Part shown: piece by piece, positions 47,401 through 61,100 of the stretch
How the letters are laid out: the number at the start of each line of letters is the position of its first letter
Position numbering within the stretch: the stretch's first letter is position 1
Assembly: GCF_902806685.2 (NCBI RefSeq)
Contig: NC_048548.1
Span: 14,844,557-14,908,556, forward strand
Length of the DNA stretch: 64,000 bases
Direction of reading: 5' to 3'
From: Maniola hyperantus
Taxonomy: Eukaryota; Arthropoda; Insecta; Lepidoptera; Nymphalidae
Made by a program: the position numbers and the translations under genes
Notes under the pieces: model-generated
Seen by the model: the letters and a program-made list of their open reading frames with translations, nothing else
Told to the model about the DNA's origin: nothing
Databases searched by the model: none

Positions 47401-50400
47401 GATGTCATTTTTCTGGCAAAGCTAACGAAGGGTCTCATTGATGCGCCTGAATTACTGCTCGTGACTGTAGCCGCTTACACAATCGTAAGACTTTCTGTTC
47501 GCCTCGAGCCAACACCAATCTCGGACATCATAGTCCGCTATATAGAATGCAATTCCTTGCAAATTGTCATAGAGATGTTATAGATATCTTCTGTGACAGT
47601 ATACCCACAATAAAAAATTAATTAAGTACCTTGGTAAGTTAGTAAGTTAGGAAATCTGTAAATTGTTAGTTGTAAGTTAACTTTTTTTCTTTTTGCTTGT
47701 CAAGTAGCTATTTGTATAAGTTTTGTTCTTGTTTAGTTTGTTTTGATAAGTGTGTTTGTTGCGCTGTAGTTATTGTACCACCTAATCGCGCATGCCACGT
47801 CCACATCTAGTAGACACAATTAACAACTAATATTTCTGTATATCTATTAACTTGTTATCATACTATAATTATTGTAGTCAGTTTTGTGGACTTAAAAAAA
47901 TTGTATTGAAAATTTGTATATCAAGTTTCCCGGCGAAAACACTCCGCTGTCATGACGTCACACGGATTGGCAAACAATAGCATTTTCCTAGTGAAATACA
48001 TTACAACTACAATCCATATGACGTCACAGTCAGAATTCATCATGGCGGCTACAGCTTCGTGCGTTTCGAATATTTGTGAAACAGATAAAAAAGTGAAATC
48101 TTTAACACGAAATTATAAAATTCATTATATAATTTTCTAAACTGAAATTAACTTTTCGATTGTTTATTGCTAATACTATATTGTTTATATATCTTTAGAT
48201 TTCTCACGCTTGGTGTAAAATACCCTTATAATTGGCTAACAACCACTGTACCGATGTTATAAACACGAAAGTATATTCGCTGTGGCGGATAAATCACGCC
48301 GCAACGGACCAACGGATCAACCTGATCTTTTGCATGGATATGGGTAAAGACCTGGAGAGTGACATAGACTACTTTTCGGTCCGGAAAATGACAGAGATTC
48401 TAGTTTCACATAACACTTACGTTCTGCACCAGGTCGGGGCCCTGCGTGTTGAGGAACAGCTCGACCTCGGTGGTGTCGCGGATGCGGTAGTTGATGGCCT
48501 CCTTCAGTGACGACTGGTTGAAGCGCAGCACGTCCCGCAGCTCCGACGCAGTTGCCTGCAGTGTGAAATTAATATCGGATACTGAATTTCGAACTTAATG
48601 TTAAGGATTTAAGGTTGATTTTACTCTGGCTTATTTCTTTTACACGGCAAAGAGACCGTATTCGTAGTCTCTGTCGTTGAGACCGACAAAACGTCACATA
48701 AGTATGAGTGACAGAGACAACGGTCTACGAAACTCTTTCTAAAGGTCGAAGCACAATATTCCCCGCCAGCTACTGTAAGTTCTTATCTCATATTCAGCAC
48801 ACTGGTATAACGACTGGTGTGAGATGACTCGACGACTTTTCTGGTATCGTATCGTACTCGTAAATACTATGAGGGAATGAACAACTGCGTGTAGTGCTCA
48901 CGTTAAGCTGTGCGACGCGTTGCAGCATGGGCTGCACCACGTCATCGTGCAGCGTGCTGAGCTTGAGCGCGGCGCGCTGCAAGCTGTCCGCCACCTCGGC
49001 GAACCCGCCGCGCGGCGCCAGCGCGCGCGCCGTGCTGCGCAGCTGTGCTGCAAGCCCGTCCAGCGAGAGCGACGTCATGTTGGTCTCCAGCTAATTTCAA
49101 ATTATTCATCAAACGATTTACAACTTATACCGACCGATTATCAAATTATATTTATAAGAAAATTTCTTTAGATGCGAGTATTCTAATTTTTATTGAGATG
49201 GAAATAGTTAATGTCTGCGTCCGGTTTTTAAAATGGCCGCTAAACATAGCAGCTATTTCAAGATCGCCATCTTTTATCGAGACTGATATGTTAAAGTATC
49301 AAGAAATGCCATAAATTAAAACATGCAATCAATGTTAATACGAGTAGGTCAATAATTTATTGAGTGCGCCACCACACATGGTTCTTCATTTTACAAATCG
49401 CGGTATGCACGTGCGTCCATAACTGTTCGATATGCGTTGTGTGCACGTTGCACGTATGCGCCACGCGCGTGCGCACCTCCGCCGCCACCTGCCCGCGCAG
49501 AGCCTGCAGGTCGTACAGCCGGTGCAGCTGCAGGGCCTGCACACACACGTGACTCACCGCGTACAGGATGCGGTCGAAGTTGAAGTCGGACAGGCCCGTC
49601 TCCGCCAGCAGGTCGAGCTTGCGGCGCGCGGCGGGCGGCAGGATGCGCAGCGGGCGGCCGCGCGGCGGGTAGTCCGTGCGCAGCGCCGCCACGCGCGTGC
49701 GCACCTCCGCCGCCACCTGCCCGCGCAGAGCCTGCAGGTCGTACAGCCGGTGCAGCTGCAGGGCCTGCACACACACACACACTCATATACTCTATCCTAT
49801 AACTACCAAGGCTAGATGAATTGAACTGGGATTAAATATAGACTATAGGGTGTTGTTTACATTTGTCGTGTATATTGTGGTATCGTCACCACCACCGCCT
49901 ATACTTGTTAACGTGGAACCTCATTGGTCGGCGATGGTGACATGAACACCGCGGTGGGGTCGTTGACAAGACACGGAAGGAACGCTCGCTACATTGTAAC
50001 ATAGGTTGGTCGCATGCCAGCTATCACAAATTGTGTCGCAAAACATGAGGTAGACTCATTCACTCTGCGACCAACCTACATCGTCACAGTCGCGTCGGTT
50101 ACTCTGGTCTCCTCATTCCTGAAGTATATGTAAATACCTGGTAGATGGTCTTGTTGCGATGGCAGTTGACCAGCACGTAGGTGAGATTGAAGTCGGGATC
50201 CGCTCGCTCGTTGAACAGCATCCGCTCCAGGTCCACGAACCGCTCCACGTCCGCAAACACGCGGTTGTTGCGCGGCTCCCTACAGCGACAGCAAATTACC
50301 CTATCATCATCATGATCTACCTATACCCGGCCCACTACTGAGAACAGGTCAGGTATAGTTCACCACGCTTCCTCACCGTTAAAGCAAGAGAAGGTGCGTG

Positions 50401-52110
50401 TCCGGTCTCGTAGCCCGAATCCCTCGACTGGAAGGCCTACATCTGCCACCACTTCCCCTAACGATAAATTGGTTAAACTATTATGCACTTACTTACAAGT
50501 GGGCATCATTACAGAAATACAGTACTAGTGTAAAGTGCAAGCGCTTGTGCATAAATCCAACAAGTCTGCCGTAGTCTGCAGGCGAACATTTTAAATTATT
50601 AAGCTGTTAAAGTTTTGGCAACAATTTCCAAAAAGTCACCTTTCGACCAAGGTATGATTCATATATCAAACAAATAAACTTGATAAACTTTTTTATCAAG
50701 TTTATTGAACAAGATACATGGCCTGTTACGTTTTTGCTTAGATTTAATTGATATAAGAGTTTATGCTATGGATATTTCCATAGCTTTTACACTATTTGAG
50801 TCGTACAAGTTTTTATATGCTCCTACACAAGACCACAGTTCAAATGGGACCTTGGGTTTGTTTAATAGAACAAGCCCAACCACGTCCCTTGGTCACCCTC
50901 AACAACTAGGAGTGTAAGATCCCTTACCATCAGCGTATTGGGGCTTTCTTGGGATAATGTATACTATGGGATTCCGGATTTCTTGTCAAACCAAATAAAC
51001 TTCAACACACGAGTCAGGAATACAAACAACCCGGTTATCGACTGTCAGCTCAATTCAACATTTTGATAAAATATGATGTTATCTCAAGGTTATCTTTTGA
51101 CATCGAAAAGAGTCAGCGATCTGAGAGTGTTGCGATAAGGATTGTACACTGGAGCTTCGTCACAACTTTGGTGCTAACACTTGAAGGTGATTGCATTGCG
51201 TCATATATTATTATATATACATCTTCTTACAACTAGAAAGATTACAATTCGATAGAGTCAAAGCAATGTAGAAAATATTTTGATTGCAATTATTGTAGAG
51301 CCAACGAGGCATAGCGTTTTTGACGTTTCCTTGTCAGCAGCTCGATTGCGATAGAATGAGAGCTACAATGTCACGATCTCAATCACCTCTGCTTGGTTTA
51401 CGCTAGCTCACTATTGGCTACAACGTATTGTTGCAACAAGAATACCATACATTTAGTCAATCGCAACGATTGCGATTATAATAATGATTGATGAATGATA
51501 ATGATTTAGAGCCTCAATAGCTCAACCGGTATAGGAGTGGACTGTAAACCGAAAGGTCGACGGTTCAAACCCCGCCCGTTGCACTATTGTCGTACCTACT
51601 CCTAGCACAAGCCTGACGCTTAATTGGAGCGGAAAGGGGAATATTAGTCATTTAACATAGCTAATATTCTTAAAAAAAAAAAAGATTGATGCAGTTTTCC
51701 CGCAATCGAGCAGCAGATATCAAAGTAACATTACTTTGATATCTGCGCACACATGTGCGAGAAGACACATAATATTATTTTGTATGTATCCACAGAGAAT
51801 TCAACCACAAGAGTACGCATATACAAGGTTTTCGTATCATAAAATCGTAAAAGTCACGTAATCAAGACAATATGCGAACGAGGGTGCCGAACGGGCGCGG
51901 GTCGACTTTTATGCTAAGCAACTGCCTAAGCTCGGCGATCGGGGGTGTCCGGCTATAAGCGTCTGTGTATGTAACTGACAGATGTCAAAACGCAATCTCT
52001 CGTTGGCTCTATAATACGTATGCTGATTGGTGAGGTGAGAGAGTGAGTGAGTGAGTGAGTGAGTGAGTGAGTGAGTGAGTGAGTGAGTGAGTGAGTGAGT
52101 GAGTGAGTGA

Positions 52111-52163
<53 letters not shown>

Positions 52164-55100
52164 CTCACGTGAGCGGGTCGCAGACCAACCGCTGCAGGCC
52201 GACGCCCAGCACGAAGTACAGCAGCAGAAGCAACGCGATGCCGCCGCCCACCAGGAACGTCACGCCCATTCCGCTGTGAAACAAACATTGCCACTGTTGC
52301 ACCAAATAAAATATAGTTTTAGTAATGTATGAATATATAATATATAGTATAGTATAAATATAGTATAGTATATAATATAATATAATATAGTATGAATGAG
52401 GTCGATGAACTTTGTCAGCCCTAGCACAGACTACGGTCTATTTGGGCTGCAAACTGCCAACACCAGTCGCGGCTTTTTGTCTAGTGCTTTGGTCTGGAAG
52501 TGTGGTGTGAATTATTCGCTTTTTTTTGTCTAAATAAAAAAATAAAAAAAAAAAAAAATATTTACTACCCTCCAAATCGATTTGCTCGAAGGATTAATGT
52601 CTGTTTTCTGCCCCTGGACAAAATAATCGAAAAGTGGCAAACAAATTTTTTACTCAATAGAGGAAGTTAGCGAGGTAGCCTTAGCTAGATATATTTTTTT
52701 ATGTAACTCCCTAATCCCAATTGTTCAGGGTCACTACCGCTTAAGTTATGAGGATTCGAGACCTGCGCTGCGGGCTGATTCACTAACTCAGTGTCTAATA
52801 CTGCATGACAGACAGCCACCGAGCTCGTTGGACATTAGATCCGAAGGGCAAATAAGCACGGTGGCTATCATTTATCGTTGACACTGAGTTAGCGCAACTT
52901 CAATGTACATGTAGAAGCAAAAATTGTCTTTTACTTTGTAGTGTAGTGGTAGTGTCGGTTTTTCGAAAAGAATTTTCATGTGAGATGTGTATCAGCATAG
53001 CGTTGCGGCGTTGTTGCTAGCGTCAACGTAGCAAGTAAAGCTTCCTGCTCACCACGTGAGACACGAGGAGCCGGAGCCCTTGTTGCAGCAGTCGCTAGCG
53101 CCGTACGCGTCGGGCCGCTTGCCGCACACGCCGCACAGCAGCCCCCACGTCATGATGCACACGATCTACGACAACAGCATGACATACATATCACTTGTCA
53201 TGTAGGGTACCGACATAACCGACAAGCCTAATTTGTTATAATCCGTCAAAACAGACGATCTATATGGTATAACGTGCCGCATGCAATATGTAATGTACAA
53301 GTAAGCTGTTAGAACTGGCTGTAAACTAAATTGTTTATATTTAAATATGTTCTTATTCTTATTTTTTTTAAGAGTTTTTGTTTTACATTCGATGACATAT
53401 TTACTTACTTCAAATATATATCTCAAACAGGACGTCCAAGTTTTTCTTTTTACTGATATTTTTCCTATAAATTCTAAATATCCCAACATAAGCAATAACA
53501 CCACCACCACACCAATGTTCTACAACACTCAAGGAACGATTCACTCCGACACCGCAGCATCCTTAGCAGATGTATACTCACCGCAAGTAGTGCAGCAGCG
53601 GCGGTGCGCGTCACGTGCTTGCGGTAGGGTGCGTACCGCCGCAGCATCTCTTGCAGCTGGTCCGGCGCGTCGCTGCCGCCGAGCTGCGCCGTGGCGTTGC
53701 CCGCCGCCCACGACACGCTGTCCGCCACGCGCGACAGCCGCTGTCCTGCGGCACGACAACACCACAGCGTCAATACACAGAAACCACGCCCTTTAGCGCA
53801 TGAGCTGGCTGTACGTCAGGTGTAAGCCTAAGCCCTGAAGTAGGCGCATACTCGAATGATGAAGCCAAGGCCGTCATTTACAAAAATGTATTTTGACTTT
53901 TGACTGGAAGTTAAAAAAGACAGTCATGTCAAAGGTATAAATCTGTTTGATTTTAATTGTTTTAAACTACTCACCTAAAACAGTTACAATGAAACAGATT
54001 TATTTATTCAGTCTTGCTTTAGGTACTCAAAGCAAGACTGAATAAAAAAAATGTTTTGGCGAATTTAATCGATCGGTATAATTTCTCCGCGGTCTCGCCC
54101 CTGTCATCTTGCAGTATTGCTCTTTGTGAACGTCTCCGATGGCCTGCATTCTCCTCGGCACATCGTACCTTCTCCAAGCTGCGTCACATGACCACTGACC
54201 TGTGGCAGTGATGGCGTCCCGCACTCGCGGTATGTGCTGGTCGACCGTGCGCTTGATGCCGGAGAACACTTGCAGGCCGGCAGACACCTCCGCACGCATG
54301 GCGCCGTCCACCAGCTGCGTCACATGACCACTGACCTGTGGCAGTGATGGCGTCCCGCACTCGCGGTATGTGCTGGTCGACCGTGCGCTTGATGCCGGAG
54401 AACACTTGCAGGCCGGCAGACACCTCCGCACGCATGGCGCCGTCCACCAGCTGCGTCACATGACCACTGACCTGTGGCAGTGATGGCGTCCCGCACTCGC
54501 GGTATGTGCTGGTCGACCGTGCGCTTGATGCCGGAGAACACTTGCAGGCCGGCAGACACCTCCGCACGCATGGCGCCGTCCACCAGCTGCGTCACATGAC
54601 CACTGACCTGTGGCAGTGATGGCGTCCCGCACTCGCGGTATGTGCTGGTCGACCGTGCGCTTGATGCCGGAGAACACTTGCAGGCCGGCAGACACCTCCG
54701 CACGCATGGCGCCGTCCACCAGCTGCGTCACATGACCACTGACCTGTGGCAGTGATGGCGTCCCGCACTCGCGGTATGTGCTGGTCGACCGTGCGCTTGA
54801 TGCCGGAGAACACTTGCAGGCCGGCAGACACCTCCGCACGCATGGCGCCGTCCACCAGCTGCGTCACATGACCACTGACCTGTGGCAGTGATGGCGTCCC
54901 GCACTCGCGGTATGTGCTGGTCGACCGTGCGCTTGATGCCGGAGAACACTTGCAGGCCGGCAGACACCTCCGCACGCATGGCGCCGTCCACCAGCTGCGT
55001 CACATGACCACTGACCTGTGGCAGTGATGGCGTCCCGCACTCGCGGTATGTGCTGGTCGACCGTGCGCTTGATGCCGGAGAACACTTGCAGGCCGGCAGA

Positions 55101-58100
55101 CACCTCCGCACGCATGGCGCCGTCCACCAGCTGCGTCACATGACCACTGACCTGTGGCAGTGATGGCGTCCCGCACTCGCGGTATGTGCTGGTCGACCGT
55201 GCGCTTGATGCCGGAGAACACTTGCAGGCCGGCAGACACCTCCGCACGCATGGCGCCGTCCACCAGCTGCGTCACATGACCACTGACCTGTGGCAGTGAT
55301 GGCGTCCCGCACTCGCGGTATGTGCTGGTCGACCGTGCGCTTGATGCCGGAGAACACTTGCAGGCCGGCAGACACCTCCGCACGCATGGCGCCGTCCACC
55401 AGCTGCGTCACATGACCACTGACCTGTGGCAGTGATGGCGTCCCGCACTCGCGGTATGTGCTGGTCGACCGTGCGCTTGATGCCGGAGAACACTTGCAGG
55501 CCGGCAGACACCTCCGCACGCATGGCGCCGTCCACCAGCTGCGTCACATGACCACTGACCTGTGGCAGTGATGGCGTCCCGCACTCGCGGTATGTGCTGG
55601 TCGACCGTGCGCTTGATGCCGGAGAACACTTGCAGGCCGGCAGACACCTCCGCACGCATGGCGCCGTCCACCAGCTGCGTCACATGACCACTGACCTGTG
55701 GCAGTGATGGCGTCCCGCACTCGCGGTATGTGCTGGTCGACCGTGCGCTTGATGCCGGAGAACACTTGCAGGCCGGCAGACACCTCCGCACGCATGGCGC
55801 CGTCCACCAGCTGCGTCACATGACCACTGACCTGTGGCAGTGATGGCGTCCCGCACTCGCGGTATGTGCTGGTCGACCGTGCGCTTGATGCCGGAGAACA
55901 CTTGCAGGCCGGCAGACACCTCCGCACGCATGGCGCCGTCCACCAGCTGCGTCACATGACCACTGACCTGTGGCAGTGATGGCGTCCCGCACTCGCGGTA
56001 TGTGCTGGTCGACCGTGCGCTTGATGCCGGAGAACACTTGCAGGCCGGCAGACACCTCCGCACGCATGGCGCCGTCCACCAGCTGCGTCACATGACCACT
56101 GACCTGTGGCAGTGATGGCGTCCCGCACTCGCGGTATGTGCTGGTCGACCGTGCGCTTGATGCCGGAGAACACTTGCAGGCCGGCAGACACCTCCGCACG
56201 CATGGCGCCGTCCACCAGCTGCGTCACATGACCACTGACCTGTGGCAGTGATGGCGTCCCGCACTCGCGGTATGTGCTGGTCGACCGTGCGCTTGATGCC
56301 GGAGAACACTTGCAGGCCGGCAGACACCTCCGCACGCATGGCGCCGTCCACCAGCTGCGTCACATGACCACTGACCTGTGGCAGTGATGGCGTCCCGCAC
56401 TCGCGGTATGTGCTGGTCGACCGTGCGCTTGATGCCGGAGAACACTTGCAGGCCGGCAGACACCTCCGCACGCATGGCGCCGTCCACCAGCTGCGTCACA
56501 TGACCACTGACCTGTGGCAGTGATGGCGTCCCGCACTCGCGGTATGTGCTGGTCGACCGTGCGCTTGATGCCGGAGAACACTTGCAGGCCGGCAGACACC
56601 TCCGCACGCATGGCGCCGTCCACCAGCTGCGTCACATGACCACTGACCTGTGGCAGTGATGGCGTCCCGCACTCGCGGTATGTGCTGGTCGACCGTGCGC
56701 TTGATGCCGGAGAACACTTGCAGGCCGGCAGACACCTCCGCACGCATGGCGCCGTCCACCAGCTGCGTCACATGACCACTGACCTGTGGCAGTGATGGCG
56801 TCCCGCACTCGCGGTATGTGCTGGTCGACCGTGCGCTTGATGCCGGAGAACACTTGCAGGCCGGCAGACACCTCCGCACGCATGGCGCCGTCCACCAGCT
56901 GCGTCACATGACCACTGACCTGTGGCAGTGATGGCGTCCCGCACTCGCGGTATGTGCTGGTCGACCGTGCGCTTGATGCCGGAGAACACTTGCAGGCCGG
57001 CAGACACCTCCGCACGCATGGCGCCGTCCACCAGCTGCGTCACATGACCACTGACCTGTGGCAGTGATGGCGTCCCGCACTCGCGGTATGTGCTGGTCGA
57101 CCGTGCGCTTGATGCCGGAGAACACTTGCAGGCCGGCAGACACCTCCGCACGCATGGCGCCGTCCACCAGCTGCGTCACATGACCACTGACCTGTGGCAG
57201 TGATGGCGTCCCGCACTCGCGGTATGTGCTGGTCGACCGTGCGCTTGATGCCGGAGAACACTTGCAGGCCGGCAGACACCTCCGCACGCATGGCGCCGTC
57301 CACCAGCTGCGTCACATGACCACTGACCTGTGGCAGTGATGGCGTCCCGCACTCGCGGTATGTGCTGGTCGACCGTGCGCTTGATGCCGGAGAACACTTG
57401 CAGGCCGGCAGACACCTCCGCACGCATGGCGCCGTCCACCAGCTGCGTCACATGACCACTGACCTGTGGCAGTGATGGCGTCCCGCACTCGCGGTATGTG
57501 CTGGTCGACCGTGCGCTTGATGCCGGAGAACACTTGCAGGCCGGCAGACACCTCCGCACGCATGGCGCCGTCCACCAGCTGCGTCACATGACCACTGACC
57601 TGTGGCAGTGATGGCGTCCCGCACTCGCGGTATGTGCTGGTCGACCGTGCGCTTGATGCCGGAGAACACTTGCAGGCCGGCAGACACCTCCGCACGCATG
57701 GCGCCGTCCACCAGCTGCGTCACATGACCACTGACCTGTGGCAGTGATGGCGTCCCGCACTCGCGGTATGTGCTGGTCGACCGTGCGCTTGATGCCGGAG
57801 AACACTTGCAGGCCGGCAGACACCTCCGCACGCATGGCGCCGTCCACCAGCTGCGTCACATGACCACTGACCTGTGGCAGTGATGGCGTCCCGCACTCGC
57901 GGTATGTGCTGGTCGACCGTGCGCTTGATGCCGGAGAACACTTGCAGGCCGGCAGACACCTCCGCACGCATGGCGCCGTCCACCAGCTGCGTCACATGAC
58001 CACTGACCTGTGGCAGTGATGGCGTCCCGCACTCGCGGTATGTGCTGGTCGACCGTGCGCTTGATGCCGGAGAACACTTGCAGGCCGGCAGACACCTCCG

Positions 58101-61100
58101 CACGCATGGCGCCGTCCACCAGCTGCGTCACATGACCACTGACCTGTGGCAGTGATGGCGTCCCGCACTCGCGGTATGTGCTGGTCGACCGTGCGCTTGA
58201 TGCCGGAGAACACTTGCAGGCCGGCAGACACCTCCGCACGCATGGCGCCGTCCACCAGCTGCGTCACATGACCACTGACCTGTGGCAGTGATGGCGTCCC
58301 GCACTCGCGGTATGTGCTGGTCGACCGTGCGCTTGATGCCGGAGAACACTTGCAGGCCGGCAGACACCTCCGCACGCATGGCGCCGTCCACCAGCTGCGT
58401 CACATGACCACTGACCTGTGGCAGTGATGGCGTCCCGCACTCGCGGTATGTGCTGGTCGACCGTGCGCTTGATGCCGGAGAACACTTGCAGGCCGGCAGA
58501 CACCTCCGCACGCATGGCGCCGTCCACCAGCTGCGTCACATGACCACTGACCTGTGGCAGTGATGGCGTCCCGCACTCGCGGTATGTGCTGGTCGACCGT
58601 GCGCTTGATGCCGGAGAACACTTGCAGGCCGGCAGACACCTCCGCACGCATGGCGCCGTCCACCAGCTGCGTCACATGACCACTGACCTGTGGCAGTGAT
58701 GGCGTCCCGCACTCGCGGTATGTGCTGGTCGACCGTGCGCTTGATGCCGGAGAACACTTGCAGGCCGGCAGACACCTCCGCACGCATGGCGCCGTCCACC
58801 AGCTGCGTCACATGACCACTGACCTGTGGCAGTGATGGCGTCCCGCACTCGCGGTATGTGCTGGTCGACCGTGCGCTTGATGCCGGAGAACACTTGCAGG
58901 CCGGCAGACACCTCCGCACGCATGGCGCCGTCCACCAGCTGCGTCACATGACCACTGACCTGTGGCAGTGATGGCGTCCCGCACTCGCGGTATGTGCTGG
59001 TCGACCGTGCGCTTGATGCCGGAGAACACTTGCAGGCCGGCAGACACCTCCGCACGCATGGCGCCGTCCACCAGCTGCGTCACATGACCACTGACCTGTG
59101 GCAGTGATGGCGTCCCGCACTCGCGGTATGTGCTGGTCGACCGTGCGCTTGATGCCGGAGAACACTTGCAGGCCGGCAGACACCTCCGCACGCATGGCGC
59201 CGTCCACCAGCTGCGTCACATGACCACTGACCTGTGGCAGTGATGGCGTCCCGCACTCGCGGTATGTGCTGGTCGACCGTGCGCTTGATGCCGGAGAACA
59301 CTTGCAGGCCGGCAGACACCTCCGCACGCATGGCGCCGTCCACCAGCTGCGTCACATGACCACTGACCTGTGGCAGTGATGGCGTCCCGCACTCGCGGTA
59401 TGTGCTGGTCGACCGTGCGCTTGATGCCGGAGAACACTTGCAGGCCGGCAGACACCTCCGCACGCATGGCGCCGTCCACCAGCTGCGTCACATGACCACT
59501 GACCTGTGGCAGTGATGGCGTCCCGCACTCGCGGTATGTGCTGGTCGACCGTGCGCTTGATGCCGGAGAACACTTGCAGGCCGGCAGACACCTCCGCACG
59601 CATGGCGCCGTCCACCAGCTGCGTCACATGACCACTGACCTGTGGCAGTGATGGCGTCCCGCACTCGCGGTATGTGCTGGTCGACCGTGCGCTTGATGCC
59701 GGAGAACACTTGCAGGCCGGCAGACACCTCCGCACGCATGGCGCCGTCCACCAGCTGCGTCACATGACCACTGACCTGTGGCAGTGATGGCGTCCCGCAC
59801 TCGCGGTATGTGCTGGTCGACCGTGCGCTTGATGCCGGAGAACACTTGCAGGCCGGCAGACACCTCCGCACGCATGGCGCCGTCCACCAGCTGCGTCACA
59901 TGACCACTGACCTGTGGCAGTGATGGCGTCCCGCACTCGCGGTATGTGCTGGTCGACCGTGCGCTTGATGCCGGAGAACACTTGCAGGCCGGCAGACACC
60001 TCCGCACGCATGGCGCCGTCCACCAGCTGCGTCACATGACCACTGACCTGTGGCAGTGATGGCGTCCCGCACTCGCGGTATGTGCTGGTCGACCGTGCGC
60101 TTGATGCCGGAGAACACTTGCAGGCCGGCAGACACCTCCGCACGCATGGCGCCGTCCACCAGCTGCGTCACATGACCACTGACCTGTGGCAGTGATGGCG
60201 TCCCGCACTCGCGGTATGTGCTGGTCGACCGTGCGCTTGATGCCGGAGAACACTTGCAGGCCGGCAGACACCTCCGCACGCATGGCGCCGTCCACCAGCT
60301 GCGTCACATGACCACTGACCTGTGGCAGTGATGGCGTCCCGCACTCGCGGTATGTGCTGGTCGACCGTGCGCTTGATGCCGGAGAACACTTGCAGGCCGG
60401 CAGACACCTCCGCACGCATGGCGCCGTCCACCAGCTGCGTCACATGACCACTGACCTGTGGCAGTGATGGCGTCCCGCACTCGCGGTATGTGCTGGTCGA
60501 CCGTGCGCTTGATGCCGGAGAACACTTGCAGGCCGGCAGACACCTCCGCACGCATGGCGCCGTCCACCAGCTGCGTCACGTTGTTGAGGAGCTCCGACAC
60601 ATTCGGGATCTGCAACAACCAACAACATGGCCAAGTGAGCGCCCGCCCCTGCAGTGACTTTAGCGGGCAAGTGCGAGTATAGACTCGCACTTGCCATAGC
60701 ATAGGCTAACGTTAATGGAAACAGATCACTTTGTTGACCGTCCATCTGTCTCTCTGTTCATAGTGTTCATGTGTCAGGGCTCCTTCAGTGAATTCTGGAC
60801 CTTGGATTGACGACTTTATTTAATTAATACCGGGAATTGATACCAATCTGTCCATTCCAAGATGTCAGAGTGATTTGCTGTAAAATTGATCATGTAGTAA
60901 CGCAACATGATTCATTCGAACCAAAACAAATATCGCGAGAACAAGTGCAAATAGGAACAAACAATGATGGCGTCACTTACCGTCGGGAAATATTTGTCGA
61001 GCATCTGTTCCGTGACAGCATGACAGCAGAAAGTACAAACACATCATCAGTTTATTATTTATTAGTGAAAAAAACTATGCGATCCCAAAGAAGTTTTAGT

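Larger units (their letters stand above)
50280..52168. other. Prominin intron between TM4 exon and 50138-50279
   Basis: Contains a SINE fragment (50308-50440), a SINE (51508-51680), a 16-bp-arm perfect inverted repeat (51713-51746) and the large microsatellite at the donor. Otherwise no recognisable content. Confidence 0.55.

Noticed and set aside
54027..60745. Dozens of identical 127-codon minus-strand reading frames
   Set aside because: Each runs through three successive frames of the 136-bp unit and ends at the TGA at a unit border. They are by-products of the array rather than genes.
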